NCBI GenBank assembly: GCA_038251625.1
Contig: JBBSBE010000006.1
Coordinates: 6,764-70,763, forward strand
Direction of reading: 5' to 3'
Length of the DNA: 64,000 bases
DNA from: JBBQXK01 sp038251625
GTDB lineage: Bacteria; Pseudomonadota; Alphaproteobacteria; Rhodobacterales; Rhodobacteraceae
In this document: in pieces, positions 52,101-60,559 of the stretch
Layout: each line of letters opens with the position of its first letter
How positions within the stretch are numbered: position 1 is the stretch's first letter
Translations under genes and position numbers: made by a program
Notes under the pieces: generated by a model
Database searches by the model: none
Told to the model about the DNA's origin: nothing
Seen by the model: the letters and a program-made list of their open reading frames with translations, nothing else

Positions 52101-52726
52101 TTGAGCAGCGTCAGAAAGTTCAGCCAGCCCTTGTTGTCGGATTCGACGTCGCTTTCCTGGGTCGTGTAACGACCCGCCGTATCGATCATCACGGCATTGT
52201 CGGTGAACCACCAGTCGCAGTTCCGCGTGCCGCCCACACCGCCGATTGAGGCTGAGCCGAACTCTTCCACCAACGGGAATTTCAGGCCGGAATTGACGAT
52301 CGCAGTGGTTTTCCCGGCGCCGGGGGGGCCGATCATCACGTACCACGGCAATTCATACAGGCTGCGCGAGCCAAGCTTCGATTTACGCAGTTGCGTCAGC
52401 GCGGTTTTCAGCTTCTTGCGCATTTCGTCCATCTCGGACTTCACGCCGTCGTCTTCGTCGGGGTCTTCTGTCGAGGCGACGATATCCTCGTTCATCTTGC
52501 GGTCACGCCGCCGCCGCAACACCCAGATCAGCAGCATCAGCAACAGCGTGACGCCGAAGATGCTGAAGATCCACACGATGCGAGACAGGATCTCTGCAAA
52601 GGGGTCCCATTCGCCGATGACAAGCGAGGGGCCAAGGAACCAGATACAAGCCGACAGTGCTACGGCGACGACAAAGAGGATGCCGTAGGCCGACCGAAAG
52701 AGCGGGAAGATATAGCGCCTTACCAT
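49148..52726 (-). CDS. tssM: T6SS membrane subunit TssM (IcmF)
   Basis: A 1192-residue inner-membrane protein linking baseplate and outer membrane. Two N-terminal helices (about 13-33 and 48-70) precede a cytoplasmic NTPase-like domain with an intact Walker A, GPPGAGKT at 133-140, and VMIDTAGRY. A third helix is near 441-463, and the rest is periplasmic. The length is usual. Starts with TAATG overlap to tssL. With TssL it forms the membrane complex; the lipoprotein TssJ is not in the window. Confidence 0.96.
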   Translation of the reverse strand: MVRRYIFPLFRSAYGILFVVAVALSACIWFLGPSLVIGEWDPFAEILSRIVWIFSIFGVTLLLMLLIWVLRRRRDRKMNEDIVASTEDPDEDDGVKSEMDEMRKKLKTALTQLRKSKLGSRSLYELPWYVMIGPPGAGKTTAIVNSGLKFPLVEEFGSASIGGVGGTRNCDWWFTDNAVMIDTAGRYTTQESDVESDNKGWLNFLTLLKRNRKRQPINGAIIAISLSDLSMTDEVTQAAHAKSIRRRLHELRDKLGVRFPVYVIFTKADLIAGFAEFFDNLGKEAREQVWGFTLPLEKPKSTNSPIAAFDDEFSALLTQLNTQSLERMQQETDHQRRSLIAGFPGQVASVRQVARDFLAEVFQDNKFEHRHMLRGVYFASGTQEGTPIDRLMMGMARTFGIGRQAIGSGRGTGRSFFLTRLFDQVIFKEAGLVSADDKVERRYRWTRRVAIAATVLVAIAAGTVWVRSFVGNRQLIAETAQRLLDYQAAAAVVPQSPVGDTDLISTLPALGVLRDLPMNPLAGDIPASGSLGYGLFQGEVIGSNAAQAYRAGLNQHLLPRLLLRLEAQMQSSLNEPEVLYEALKVYLMLGQQGPLNVELVKEYMLSDWNNAYPGPANDNFRALLALHLDAMLSQPMQQIGLNGPLVEQAQTLLAQMQPAMRIYNGIVNSPRALELPKWRLTDIGGPAISRVLVRSSGKPMNEGIDGIYTYAGFNEVFLGEALGVARRIQSESWVLGDKASTAQSETALLAIARDVLDIYYSDYIARYEGILGDLDIIPMQSIAQAVDVTGILAGSTSPIFNVLNAVADETRLTENRSLVPTAALGEGVSAVANLELKSTLNVQAQAFLAALQTAETSGGSKPKPPGAPVEERFVWLQDLVARPEGQASKLDDVMLNLAEVNREMSKISFSGVANVPTDPENSPLFRLNFAVSQIDQGPLKRWVSQVAVGSSGITADGTRAQMNAKWTSTVLPVCSQTLDGRYPFNRRAREEVGIADFTRVFAPGGLIDAFFNENMAQFVDTQSRPWVWKKVNDADLGISDAVLVQFQNAAAIRAAFFPTGPTPQVQFQITPTALSPEAKTVKLEVDGKAVVFTPTEGQPPPTGVTWPGEAGYGRVTIEPAASGIENALKRDGPWGFFRLLDSAEVRNTNSGDKKRLIFNIGGRIAIFEMQTSSAISPFALKELAQFSCPKTF

Positions 52727-54180
52727 TAGTTTTCCGCCTTCAGCAGCTTGATCTCAATCCGGCGATTCTCGGCCCTGCCATCCTTGGAATTGTTGAAGGC
52801 GCGGCCTTCCTCTGTGTTCGGGTCGCCGAGTTGTTCCTTGTCGGCACGACCTTCGGCCGACAGTCGCGCATTATCGTCCAGATGTTCAGACATCACTTTG
52901 CGCACCGAGTCCGCCCGGGCCAGCGACAGGTGCTGGTTCGACGGAAAGCGCGAGGTCTTGATCGGCACGTTGTCGGAATGGCCGACCACGATGATCTTGC
53001 CGGGCTGATCGTTCAGTGCCTTGGCCAGGCGGATGATTTTTTCATCATACCCCTTGGTCAGCTTGTCCGAGCCAGAGCCGAACATTGCCTGCCCTTTCAC
53101 CCGGATCGTCAGCGAATTGGCATCGCCGAAGACCTTGACCAGACCTTCCTTGATCTCCGGCTCAAGAAAGCCCGAAACGATCTGTTCCTGCGTCGGTCCC
53201 GCCTCTGGCGGCGGGGGCGGGGGCGGCGGTGGGGGTGGCGCCGGACGTTCGAGCGTGGCCGGAATACCGGGATCAATGGCCGCCATCTGGCCCAGAAGCC
53301 GCTCTGAATTGGAGCCAAGAGCATAGCTTAGGCCACCGAACATCAGCCCGAGCAACGCCGCAGTAATACCAAGCGCAAGATAGACCGGCTTCCACGCGGA
53401 CAGCGCTTTGTGCGGTTTTTCAAGCCCACGCCACCGTGGCGAAAGGTCCTGCTCGACCGGACCGCGCTGCGCGCGGATGATCCGGGCAAGCCCCATGCGG
53501 ATCTGCAGATGCTTGTCCATGCCGCCGGGCTCGACGCGCAGACGCCCGTCAAAGCCAAGCGACAGGCACATGTACATGAATTCAAGAAGCTCGATGTTGT
53601 TCGGCGGATCCTTTTCCAGCCGTGCGAGCACGTCGTAAAAACGGTCGCCCCCTACGGTTTCCTTGTGGAACGTGCCGACCATGCTTTGCATGGCCCAACT
53701 CGACTGCTCGCCCCAGGGTGTGTTCAGCACCACGTCGTCAATGGTGGCACAGATGGCATAGCGCGCGACCTTGACCTGCTGCGGGTCGATACCAGCAGCG
53801 ATGGCCTTGGATTCAAAGTTACGCACCTCGGCCACCACGTTGCGGCGAAGCGTGTCCGGCTCCATGTGCTGGGCCCGGTTGCGGATACGGCTGATCAGGG
53901 CAAAGAGGGTGGCCCCGATGGCGTTTAGCCGGTTCATCCCGGTCATGGCAAGCTGGATCGGCGATTCCTGCGTCTTGCCGATATCGGCGGCTGCCTCGAC
54001 CCGCGCCGCCGCCTGCGGGATCCCGTAGCCTGCCTGTGGTGCAGGGGCCGCCGCAGGCGCCGCATAGGCCGGCACACCTGCGGGCGATGCCGCACCCCCG
54101 CCCCGGCGCCCACCCGGATTTGGCCGGATCACCGTCCGTTCGGAATCGTCGGGTTCGGCAAAGGGGTCGTTGTTAGACAT
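52726..54180 (-). CDS. tssL: T6SS membrane subunit TssL with C-terminal OmpA domain
   Basis: A 484-residue protein. The N-terminal region (about 1-75) is disordered, then comes the DotU domain (ISRIRNRAQHMEPDTLRRNV, AICATIDDVVLNTPWGEQSS), one membrane helix near 263-289 and a run of eleven prolines near 315-325. The OmpA-like peptidoglycan-binding domain follows (GHSDNVPIKTSRFPSNQHLS, GRAENRRIEIKLL). This extended TssL anchors the complex to peptidoglycan. The start at 54180 gives MSNNDPFAEPDDSERTVI. Confidence 0.95.
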   Translation of the reverse strand: MSNNDPFAEPDDSERTVIRPNPGGRRGGGAASPAGVPAYAAPAAAPAPQAGYGIPQAAARVEAAADIGKTQESPIQLAMTGMNRLNAIGATLFALISRIRNRAQHMEPDTLRRNVVAEVRNFESKAIAAGIDPQQVKVARYAICATIDDVVLNTPWGEQSSWAMQSMVGTFHKETVGGDRFYDVLARLEKDPPNNIELLEFMYMCLSLGFDGRLRVEPGGMDKHLQIRMGLARIIRAQRGPVEQDLSPRWRGLEKPHKALSAWKPVYLALGITAALLGLMFGGLSYALGSNSERLLGQMAAIDPGIPATLERPAPPPPPPPPPPPEAGPTQEQIVSGFLEPEIKEGLVKVFGDANSLTIRVKGQAMFGSGSDKLTKGYDEKIIRLAKALNDQPGKIIVVGHSDNVPIKTSRFPSNQHLSLARADSVRKVMSEHLDDNARLSAEGRADKEQLGDPNTEEGRAFNNSKDGRAENRRIEIKLLKAEN

Positions 54181-54200
54181 GCACCAATCCTTCGTTCCGA

Positions 54201-55541
54201 TCAGCCGACGCGGATGGCCCAAAGCTCCATCGACAGACCCGGAAATTCGCCCGAGACATGGACGGCAATACCGCCTGATGTCGTCATTTTGCGCCAGTAG
54301 GGGCTATCGCGGTCAAGCTCAAAATACACGACCCCTGCGTGATAGGGGATTTGCCTGGGTGCCACGGGCAGCGGGCGCAGGGTGATACCCGGCAGGGCCG
54401 AGTTGACGAGCTGGCGAATCTCCTCCACCGGGCCGATCTTGGCCTGGCCCGAAAAATGCCGCCGCACGTTTTCGGCCGGAATATCCGCCTTCACCGCCAG
54501 CACGAAGCCCGCCGTCGAGATCAGCTTGCGATCGGCAATGATGCCGACCGAAATGCCGTATTTGCGCGCCTCGAGCGGGATCGAGATGGCAGTCTGCTCG
54601 AGCACCGAACTGAGGTATTGGCGCAAAAGACGGATCACCGGCGAAAACGTCGTCGTCAGCGCGTCGTGGCGATAGACCGGCAGATCGGGTGGCATCTTCT
54701 CGCTCGCCATGAACGTGGCAAGCTCGCCCGCCAGCCCGATGCAGAAGGCATAGGCCTGCGCCGGATGCAGGTTTTCCATGTTAAGAAGGTGCCGGATCAG
54801 CGGCAGATTGCGGTTCACCACGATCAGAAGCAGGAAATCCTGAATCTCTGCCACGCCCTTGGCAGGCCCGCCTTCGGACATCCGGCCTGCCAACGCTTTC
54901 ATGCGGTGTGCAAGCAGGCCCTCGATCTCGCCCAGAAATGCGTAAAGCGAGGGCGCGGCGCGTGCGTCCATGGCCGACGGCATGAAGGCCTTGTCCAGAA
55001 GCACCTCGCCATCGGGTCGCCGCTCGATGATGCGCGCGATCGGGATGACCATGCGGTCAGACAGATCATCGACCTGCAGCGCAAACTGAAGGCGCAGCTT
55101 GCCCACCCCGATGGTCACGGGTTTGCGCCCTTCGCCCATCGTGTCGGTCACCTCGACCTCGGCGGCGCGGAAACGCGCGGCGGAACGCTCTGCCCCCTCG
55201 GGGTCAAGCTCCAGCGCACCGCGACGGCGCGATGGCACCGACAGATAGACGACGCAATCCTTTACCGCCTCGGGCACTTCCAGCGCGGGCGGGTGATCCT
55301 CGGCCTGCGGCACGCGGAACACGGCGCCATCAGGGGTAAGCCCTGAAGCGCCCTTGATCGCGAACTGGCCGAACTTCAACACTTCCTCGTTGATCTCAAG
55401 CTCGTTCACGCCCCACGCATAAGGCGTCAGCCTGCGTGCAAGGCCGCTGACCAGCGCCTCGGCATAGCGGTCGGCCTGCTGGAAGTGATGGGGCTGCAGG
55501 AACAACCCCTCTGTCCACAGCACCTTGCTATCCCAGGACAC
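54201..55541 (-). CDS. tssK: T6SS baseplate subunit TssK
   Basis: A 446-residue cytoplasmic protein that connects the baseplate to the TssJLM complex. VLWTEGLFLQPHHFQQADRY is the family hallmark. The C-terminus (YHAGVVYFELDRDSPYWRKM) is also conserved. The length is typical. It lies 20 bp upstream of tssL and 59 bp downstream of tagH. Confidence 0.96.
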   Translation of the reverse strand: MSWDSKVLWTEGLFLQPHHFQQADRYAEALVSGLARRLTPYAWGVNELEINEEVLKFGQFAIKGASGLTPDGAVFRVPQAEDHPPALEVPEAVKDCVVYLSVPSRRRGALELDPEGAERSAARFRAAEVEVTDTMGEGRKPVTIGVGKLRLQFALQVDDLSDRMVIPIARIIERRPDGEVLLDKAFMPSAMDARAAPSLYAFLGEIEGLLAHRMKALAGRMSEGGPAKGVAEIQDFLLLIVVNRNLPLIRHLLNMENLHPAQAYAFCIGLAGELATFMASEKMPPDLPVYRHDALTTTFSPVIRLLRQYLSSVLEQTAISIPLEARKYGISVGIIADRKLISTAGFVLAVKADIPAENVRRHFSGQAKIGPVEEIRQLVNSALPGITLRPLPVAPRQIPYHAGVVYFELDRDSPYWRKMTTSGGIAVHVSGEFPGLSMELWAIRVG

Positions 55542-55600
55542 GCGGCGATCTCCTCAAAATGTCCGCACTCGTGCGACCGTAGTCGCCCCTTTTCCATGTG

Positions 55601-57172
55601 TCATTTCAATCTTTCAAGTTGGTCGAGATAGGCTTTCGCGAATTCCTTGCTGAAGAACTCGTGGAAATCGTTGTCGGCTTGCCCGGCCATCTTGGTATAC
55701 AGCTTCTCATATTCATCCCAGAGCTTTGCCTTGCGGTTAGAAAGCACGCCGCCGCTCCCCGCCTTTTCGTCCATCTTCTTGGGGTCGAGCTGGGCCATGA
55801 CGCCCCGGATCGCCGCCTCCATGCCGGTGACCATGGCCACTTCATGCGCCTTGATGTCGGCCAAAGCCTCGGCCACGGCCACGCTGCCTTCCATGTAGCC
55901 CTTCGCCTTTGGCCGCAGGATCATCTCGACCGCATGTTCAGGCGAGAGGGCGAATTTCAGCGGGTTGTTTCCACCTGCGCTGATTTGCGTCCGCTCCATC
56001 CGGAACTCGCCCTTGATTGACGAGCGGGTCATCAGCACGTCACGCAGACCCTCGATCATCGTCTTCATGACGGCGCCAAGACGCTCCATCGTGGCGGCCA
56101 TCTGATCATCGGGGATGACCACGTCTTCAGCCCCGGCACCCACAAAGAAGGCGCGGGCGGCATCGGAATGGCCAGAGGATGTTGCAGCGCGTGCCGGGGC
56201 CGCTGCCGGGGGCGGGGCCTTTGGTGCAGCGGTTGCGGGCGTCCGGGCTGCGGCCGCAGCGGCCCCTGCGGCAAAGGGTGAGGTCCCATCGTCAGGGCCC
56301 GCCACCTCTGCCGGTGCGGCGCGCGCGGCGGGCGGCTTGGCGGCGGTTGGTGGCGTCGTCTGGCCCGGCATCAGCCCGTCGAACGCATCGGGCGGCAGAT
56401 CCGGCACGGGACGTGCCGCCGCAGCGGGCGGCGGTGCGGCGAAGGGATCGCTGTCATTCTTCGCGCCGCCGGGGGACAGAAGATCGTCATCCCAATCATC
56501 CGGAATGACCGAAGACCGGGGCTGCGAAGACCGGAAACTGTCACTTCCCGAAGCGGAATGCTGGCCAAGCGAAGCGCCGGCAAAATCGTCCAATGGATCG
56601 GGGATTCGGCCAAGGATCGGATCATCCTCGCCGGGCAGCGCGGGCAAGGACAACTCGTCAATGGGATCCTCGCGCATGATCTGGCTTGGTCCCTTCGGCG
56701 GCTCGGCCCCCATCAGATCATCAAGAAAATCATGCTTCTTCGCCGAAGGGCCGTCGAGCAGGTCCATCAGGTCCGGCGCCGCATCCGCCTGACCATGCGA
56801 AACCGGGCCGTCATCCACCGGCGGCGGCAGATCGGCATAGGGGTTCACTGGCTTGCCCGTCGTGATGGCCACGACCATCTCATAGGCGCCCATGCTCAGC
56901 ACATCGCCATCGTTCAGGGGTGTGGGCACGCGGCCCAAGGGCACCTTGCCATAGTTCAGAAACGTGCCGTTGGTGGAAAAGTCGATCACCACCACATTGC
57001 CGTTCTGATCCTCGATCGCGCAGTGGTTCTTAGAGATTAACCGATCAGGATCGGGCAGAACGATATCGTTTTCCTGGCCCCGCCCGATGGTCAGACTGGG
57101 GCCGCGCATCATGATGGGCGCGCCGTCGCCGGGGACTTGCCCCGTCGATTGGAACCGCAGCGTCACTGGCAT
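55601..57172 (-). CDS. tagH: T6SS FHA-domain protein TagH
   Basis: A 523-residue protein. The N-terminal FHA domain (about residues 25-105) has the phosphothreonine-binding residues GRGQENDIVLPD, SKNHCAI and STNGTFLNYG. Residues 110-340 are a disordered Pro/Ala/Asp-rich linker with DLMDLLDG, FLDDLMGAEPP and IPDPLDDFAG. The C-terminal TagH domain (about 345-523) contains KTMIEGLRDVLMTRSSIKGE and LDPKKMDEKAG. It is the usual target of kinase/phosphatase control. The D-x-L-D-D-L motifs echo the repeats in the sheath fusion of the same operon. Confidence 0.93.
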   Translation of the reverse strand: MPVTLRFQSTGQVPGDGAPIMMRGPSLTIGRGQENDIVLPDPDRLISKNHCAIEDQNGNVVVIDFSTNGTFLNYGKVPLGRVPTPLNDGDVLSMGAYEMVVAITTGKPVNPYADLPPPVDDGPVSHGQADAAPDLMDLLDGPSAKKHDFLDDLMGAEPPKGPSQIMREDPIDELSLPALPGEDDPILGRIPDPLDDFAGASLGQHSASGSDSFRSSQPRSSVIPDDWDDDLLSPGGAKNDSDPFAAPPPAAAARPVPDLPPDAFDGLMPGQTTPPTAAKPPAARAAPAEVAGPDDGTSPFAAGAAAAAARTPATAAPKAPPPAAAPARAATSSGHSDAARAFFVGAGAEDVVIPDDQMAATMERLGAVMKTMIEGLRDVLMTRSSIKGEFRMERTQISAGGNNPLKFALSPEHAVEMILRPKAKGYMEGSVAVAEALADIKAHEVAMVTGMEAAIRGVMAQLDPKKMDEKAGSGGVLSNRKAKLWDEYEKLYTKMAGQADNDFHEFFSKEFAKAYLDQLERLK

Positions 57173-57179
57173 TCGGGCT

Positions 57180-57473
57180 TCAGCCTCCGGTCATCACAGT
57201 AAACTGCATCGGAATGACCGCGCCCCCGCCGGAGCACAAGTCCATCCCGACCCGCGTGGCGGGCAGCTTGCCTATCATAACCGTCGCAGAACCCTTTGCA
57301 ATCGGGTGGGGTGGGGGTGCGACCGCCGTTACCACCATGTCGGTCAGACGGGCAGCCATGATCTTGACGATAAGCACCGGAACAGCACAGGGCGGAATGA
57401 CCGGAGTGGGCGCGCCCAGCGTCAGCGGGCAGATGTGCGTATCGGTCAGGCGCGCGTTCGGGGGGCCGGGCAT
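57180..57473 (-). CDS. PAAR-domain T6SS spike tip protein
   Basis: A 97-residue PAAR protein with no effector extension. It starts MPGPPNARLTDTHICPLTLG, and the repeats AARLTDMVVTAVAPPPHPIA and KGSATVMIGKLPATRVGMD are characteristic of the cone that caps VgrG. His and Cys residues (HICP, PPCA, DLCSG) are placed to bind the tip metal. It lies between tagH and the 204-residue unknown, two genes from vgrG. Confidence 0.9.
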   Translation of the reverse strand: MPGPPNARLTDTHICPLTLGAPTPVIPPCAVPVLIVKIMAARLTDMVVTAVAPPPHPIAKGSATVMIGKLPATRVGMDLCSGGGAVIPMQFTVMTGG

Positions 57474-57476
57474 CGC

Positions 57477-58091
57477 TTATCCTTTCGCTTCCAGCTTGGC
57501 GCCACCACCGGCCTCGGCCTTGCCATTTCCGCCGCGCGCGATGTCGAGACCGCGGTCGATAAGAATGTCGAGGAATACCTGCATCCGATCCACATTGGCC
57601 CGCATGGCAAGCAGGTTCATTGCAAAGACCGCCGCCGACACCCCGTTCGGCGGCGCGGGGTGCTGGTTCAAATCGCCCGGGCCAAGGCTGCCGTCGGCAT
57701 AGTTCGCAGCCATCGCACAGTAGACCGTATCGTCGTCGTTGTCGGCATTTGTAAACGCCAGATTGGCCGCCTCGCGGTTTTCGGTCGTGGGTTTGAACAC
57801 CCACTTTTCCGCAGCCGCCAGCGGTGGCGGTACCACCTTTGCATCTGCACCCACCAGATCGCGTGCGGCAAGGCAAGCCCACCACGTCGCCTCACGCGGG
57901 GGGATGGCGACCGATAGCAGGCGCAGGATATCGATCTTGGCCTCTTTCTCGGCCAGTTCCGCCAGAACGACAGACACCAGCGCAGAGACTGGCGCCGAAA
58001 CCTTGGTTTGCAGCTTGGTGTTCGTCATCGCAAGCAGTTTCGCTGCCGGTTCCGGCGGGATTTTCTTGAGGTTTTCAAATCTCTTTGACAT
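57477..58091 (-). CDS. T6SS-operon protein of unknown function
   Basis: A 204-residue, mostly helical, probably cytoplasmic protein with no signal or membrane segment. Visible features are SKRFENLKKIPPEPAAKLLA, the conserved-looking LSVAIPPREATWWACLAARD and a Lys/Ala/Gly-rich tail (NGKAEAGGGAKLEAKG). It resembles small uncharacterised proteins found beside vgrG/PAAR genes in alphaproteobacterial T6SS loci (perhaps DUF6931). It lies between vgrG (7-bp gap) and PAAR (3-bp gap), so an adaptor role for spike loading is an inference. Confidence 0.65.
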   Translation of the reverse strand: MSKRFENLKKIPPEPAAKLLAMTNTKLQTKVSAPVSALVSVVLAELAEKEAKIDILRLLSVAIPPREATWWACLAARDLVGADAKVVPPPLAAAEKWVFKPTTENREAANLAFTNADNDDDTVYCAMAANYADGSLGPGDLNQHPAPPNGVSAAVFAMNLLAMRANVDRMQVFLDILIDRGLDIARGGNGKAEAGGGAKLEAKG

Positions 58092-58098
58092 GTGTTCC

Positions 58099-60225
58099 TC
58101 AGTTAATCAGAACCAGCGAACCCTGAATCATCATCATCCCGCCGGCCTTGTGTGTGGCCATGCCACCGGCGTCGGTTTTGATCATGATCCCCTTGATGGT
58201 AATGCCCGACTGGTCGATCTTGATCGAGTTGGCGCCCACCTTCAACTCGATCGACTGCATGGATTCGATGGTGACGCCCCCCGTGACAGTCGTCGTGGAG
58301 GATCCCGTCACCTTTTCGGTGTAACTGCCCGTCGTCTCGGCCTTGGTGTTGCCAGTGACCTTGGTTTCCTTGTTTCCGGTCACTTCCTGCTTGGCATTGC
58401 CACCGACCTTTTCCTCGCGGTCGGTCTTGATGTCGCGCTTCTCGTTGCCGGTCTGCACGGTGACGGTCAGATCACCCTTCTCTATCGTCTCGGTGCGGTT
58501 CTGGTAAATCTTGGTCGTCACGCTCTTGTCGGTGCCGCTCGTCACCTGTTGCGTCTCGTATCCAACGCTGATGTTGGCCTGGTTCTCGACCGCATGGAAG
58601 AAATGCTTCTGGGCATGCAGGCGCACAAACTCTTCCCCGGCCTTATCCTCGAAGACAAGCTCGTTATAGGTCTTGTCGCTGCCCCCCTTGGTGGATCGCG
58701 TCAGGATGCCCGACTGCGTCATGTTGGCAGGCAGCGCATAGGGCGGCATCACATCTGCATTGTAGAGCATGCCGGTGCAGATCGGACGATCAGGATCGCC
58801 GTCCTCGAACTGGATCACCACTTCCTGCCCGATGCGTGGCACCGCGACCATGCCCCAGTTCTTGCCCGACCACGGCGTCACCACGCGCACCCAGCACGTG
58901 GTGTTTTCGTCATTCTTGCCTTCGCGGTCCCACGGGAACTGCACTTTGATCCGCCCATACTTGTCGGTATAGATCTCCTCGCCCGAGGGGCCTGTCACCT
59001 TGGCCAGAAGGATGCCAGGGATCTTGGGCCATTGCGTCTTGAGAGGGGCACGGTAGGGCGTACTTTTGGGAATGATCTCGAACGTGCAGCGATAGGCATC
59101 CCTGTTCTTTTCATCGAACTTGATGGAACCGGGCAGCTCTTCCACATCCTGCGTCTCGTCCTTGTTCTCGTTCTCGATCTGCATCATGTGGACGCCCGAG
59201 ATGACCAGGTATTCCTGGTTCTCTTCCTCGCGCATGTGCTTTTTCAGCTTGAAGGTCGCGCCGGTCGTCATGGTGCGGACGTTGCCGACTGCACGCCGTG
59301 TCTGGTACTTGGCGGCCTCGGCTTCCATCTTCACGCGCGCGTAAATCTCGCCCAGCGCAGTTTCCCGGTAGCGCCCGGAATAGCTGTAACGCTCATAGCT
59401 GGCATGCGGATGCGTCCCGCGCTTGAGCACCTTGGCCGTCGTCATGTCAGCCTTCGGCTTTTCAAAGTTGTAGTCGCGCAGCGTTACCTTGCCCGGCGTC
59501 TGCGCCTCGTTTCCGCGCCATTCAAAGATATGGTCCTGTGTCTTGCGGAAGCCGCCCGCGGCCTGGCCGCCACCGCCCTTCCCGCTGCCGGTTTCACGAA
59601 GCGCAAACTTGATCTCTGCAAATTCCGCCACGGGTACATGCGCGCCGATGTCATCCACGATCATCAGATGGTCCTTGGCGTTCTTGACGGTCGAGAAGAA
59701 GTAAATCCCCTCCTCCTCCATCAGTCGGCACAGGAAATCATAATCGGTCTCGTCGTACTGGACGGTGTAAATCCGTGGATCGGGCGTACGCGACACGTTG
59801 ATCGTGTAGTCGGAAAAGCCGCGGTCCTGGAAAATCTTCTTGATGATGTCCAACGTGGACATGTTCTGGAAGATGAAATTGTTCGACGTCCGGGTCAGAA
59901 ACCAGAGCCAGGACCGAAGCTGCAGCGTGTAAAAGCCATAGCCGTCATGCACCCCCATGAACTCTGCCTCGGTGCAGGTGGCTACGAAGTCACGCCATTG
60001 ATTGGCACCTTCTTCGCCTTTCTGCACCTTCACCTTGTGCGTGCGGCCCACCACATCGGCCAGATCGAGCGCCTTGTCGGGCGACATGAAATCGACCGTA
60101 ATCTCGGAGATTTTGCTCAGTCCTTCGACGACACGCGCGGCCTTGAGGAACATCTTGTTCTCAGGCAGCGGGCCCGTCATCTTGAGCTTGCGGTTCTCCA
60201 GAATGGCTTTCGTTGCGTCAGTCAT
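58099..60225 (-). CDS. vgrG: T6SS spike protein VgrG
   Basis: A 708-residue spike protein. The gp27-like half has YTVQYDETDYDFLCRLMEEE and GIYFFS; the gp5-like OB region has DKYGRIKVQFPWDREGKNDE and WVRVVTPWSGKNWGMVAVPR. From about residue 575 a repetitive beta-helix follows with T-G spaced motifs (VTGNKETKVTGNTKAETTGS). It ends with a short hydrophobic tail (GGMMMIQGSLVLIN) and no added effector domain. Effectors would have to ride on PAAR or adaptors. Confidence 0.95.
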   Translation of the reverse strand: MTDATKAILENRKLKMTGPLPENKMFLKAARVVEGLSKISEITVDFMSPDKALDLADVVGRTHKVKVQKGEEGANQWRDFVATCTEAEFMGVHDGYGFYTLQLRSWLWFLTRTSNNFIFQNMSTLDIIKKIFQDRGFSDYTINVSRTPDPRIYTVQYDETDYDFLCRLMEEEGIYFFSTVKNAKDHLMIVDDIGAHVPVAEFAEIKFALRETGSGKGGGGQAAGGFRKTQDHIFEWRGNEAQTPGKVTLRDYNFEKPKADMTTAKVLKRGTHPHASYERYSYSGRYRETALGEIYARVKMEAEAAKYQTRRAVGNVRTMTTGATFKLKKHMREEENQEYLVISGVHMMQIENENKDETQDVEELPGSIKFDEKNRDAYRCTFEIIPKSTPYRAPLKTQWPKIPGILLAKVTGPSGEEIYTDKYGRIKVQFPWDREGKNDENTTCWVRVVTPWSGKNWGMVAVPRIGQEVVIQFEDGDPDRPICTGMLYNADVMPPYALPANMTQSGILTRSTKGGSDKTYNELVFEDKAGEEFVRLHAQKHFFHAVENQANISVGYETQQVTSGTDKSVTTKIYQNRTETIEKGDLTVTVQTGNEKRDIKTDREEKVGGNAKQEVTGNKETKVTGNTKAETTGSYTEKVTGSSTTTVTGGVTIESMQSIELKVGANSIKIDQSGITIKGIMIKTDAGGMATHKAGGMMMIQGSLVLIN

Positions 60226-60259
60226 CGCCTCGCCCTCTCTTTATGACGGGACAGATCAA

Positions 60260-60559
60260 TCAATCTTCTATCGGTGAAACCTCGACCAGCAGCTTGTCGC
60301 GCCGCAGCCGGTCCACAACGTCGGGGTTGATGCGCCACAGCGTGCTCACGGTGAACCCTTCGCCAAAAAACGTGTTCATCTCAATAACATCCTTGAAGTG
60401 CACGCACCGAACCTGAAACGGATAGGTGCCATTTCCGAAAAGCAGGTCGTTCAACAAATCCTCACCTTCATAAAGCCAGTAGCCGCCCGAAATCGCAAGG
60501 ATTGTCATCGGGATTTCCGGCTCTCTGCCGTTTTCCTCGTCTCCGGCGGTGTCGCGCAT
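60260..60559 (-). CDS. Small T6SS-operon protein of unknown function
   Basis: A 99-residue acidic protein, probably cytoplasmic. Visible segments are MTILAISGGYWLYEGEDLLN, GNGTYPFQVRCVHFKDVIEM and VDRLRRDKLLVEVSPIED. It starts in a TGATG overlap with the sheath-fusion stop and ends 34 bp before vgrG, so it is tightly tied to sheath and spike expression. I do not recognise it. An internal Met at about residue 18 is a possible alternative start. Confidence 0.6.
   Translation of the reverse strand: MRDTAGDEENGREPEIPMTILAISGGYWLYEGEDLLNDLLFGNGTYPFQVRCVHFKDVIEMNTFFGEGFTVSTLWRINPDVVDRLRRDKLLVEVSPIED

Noticed and set aside
57739..60246. 835-codon plus-strand frame opposite vgrG
   Set aside because: Antisense to a well-conserved VgrG, rich in Leu/Val/His/Gly with no recognisable domain order; a shadow frame.
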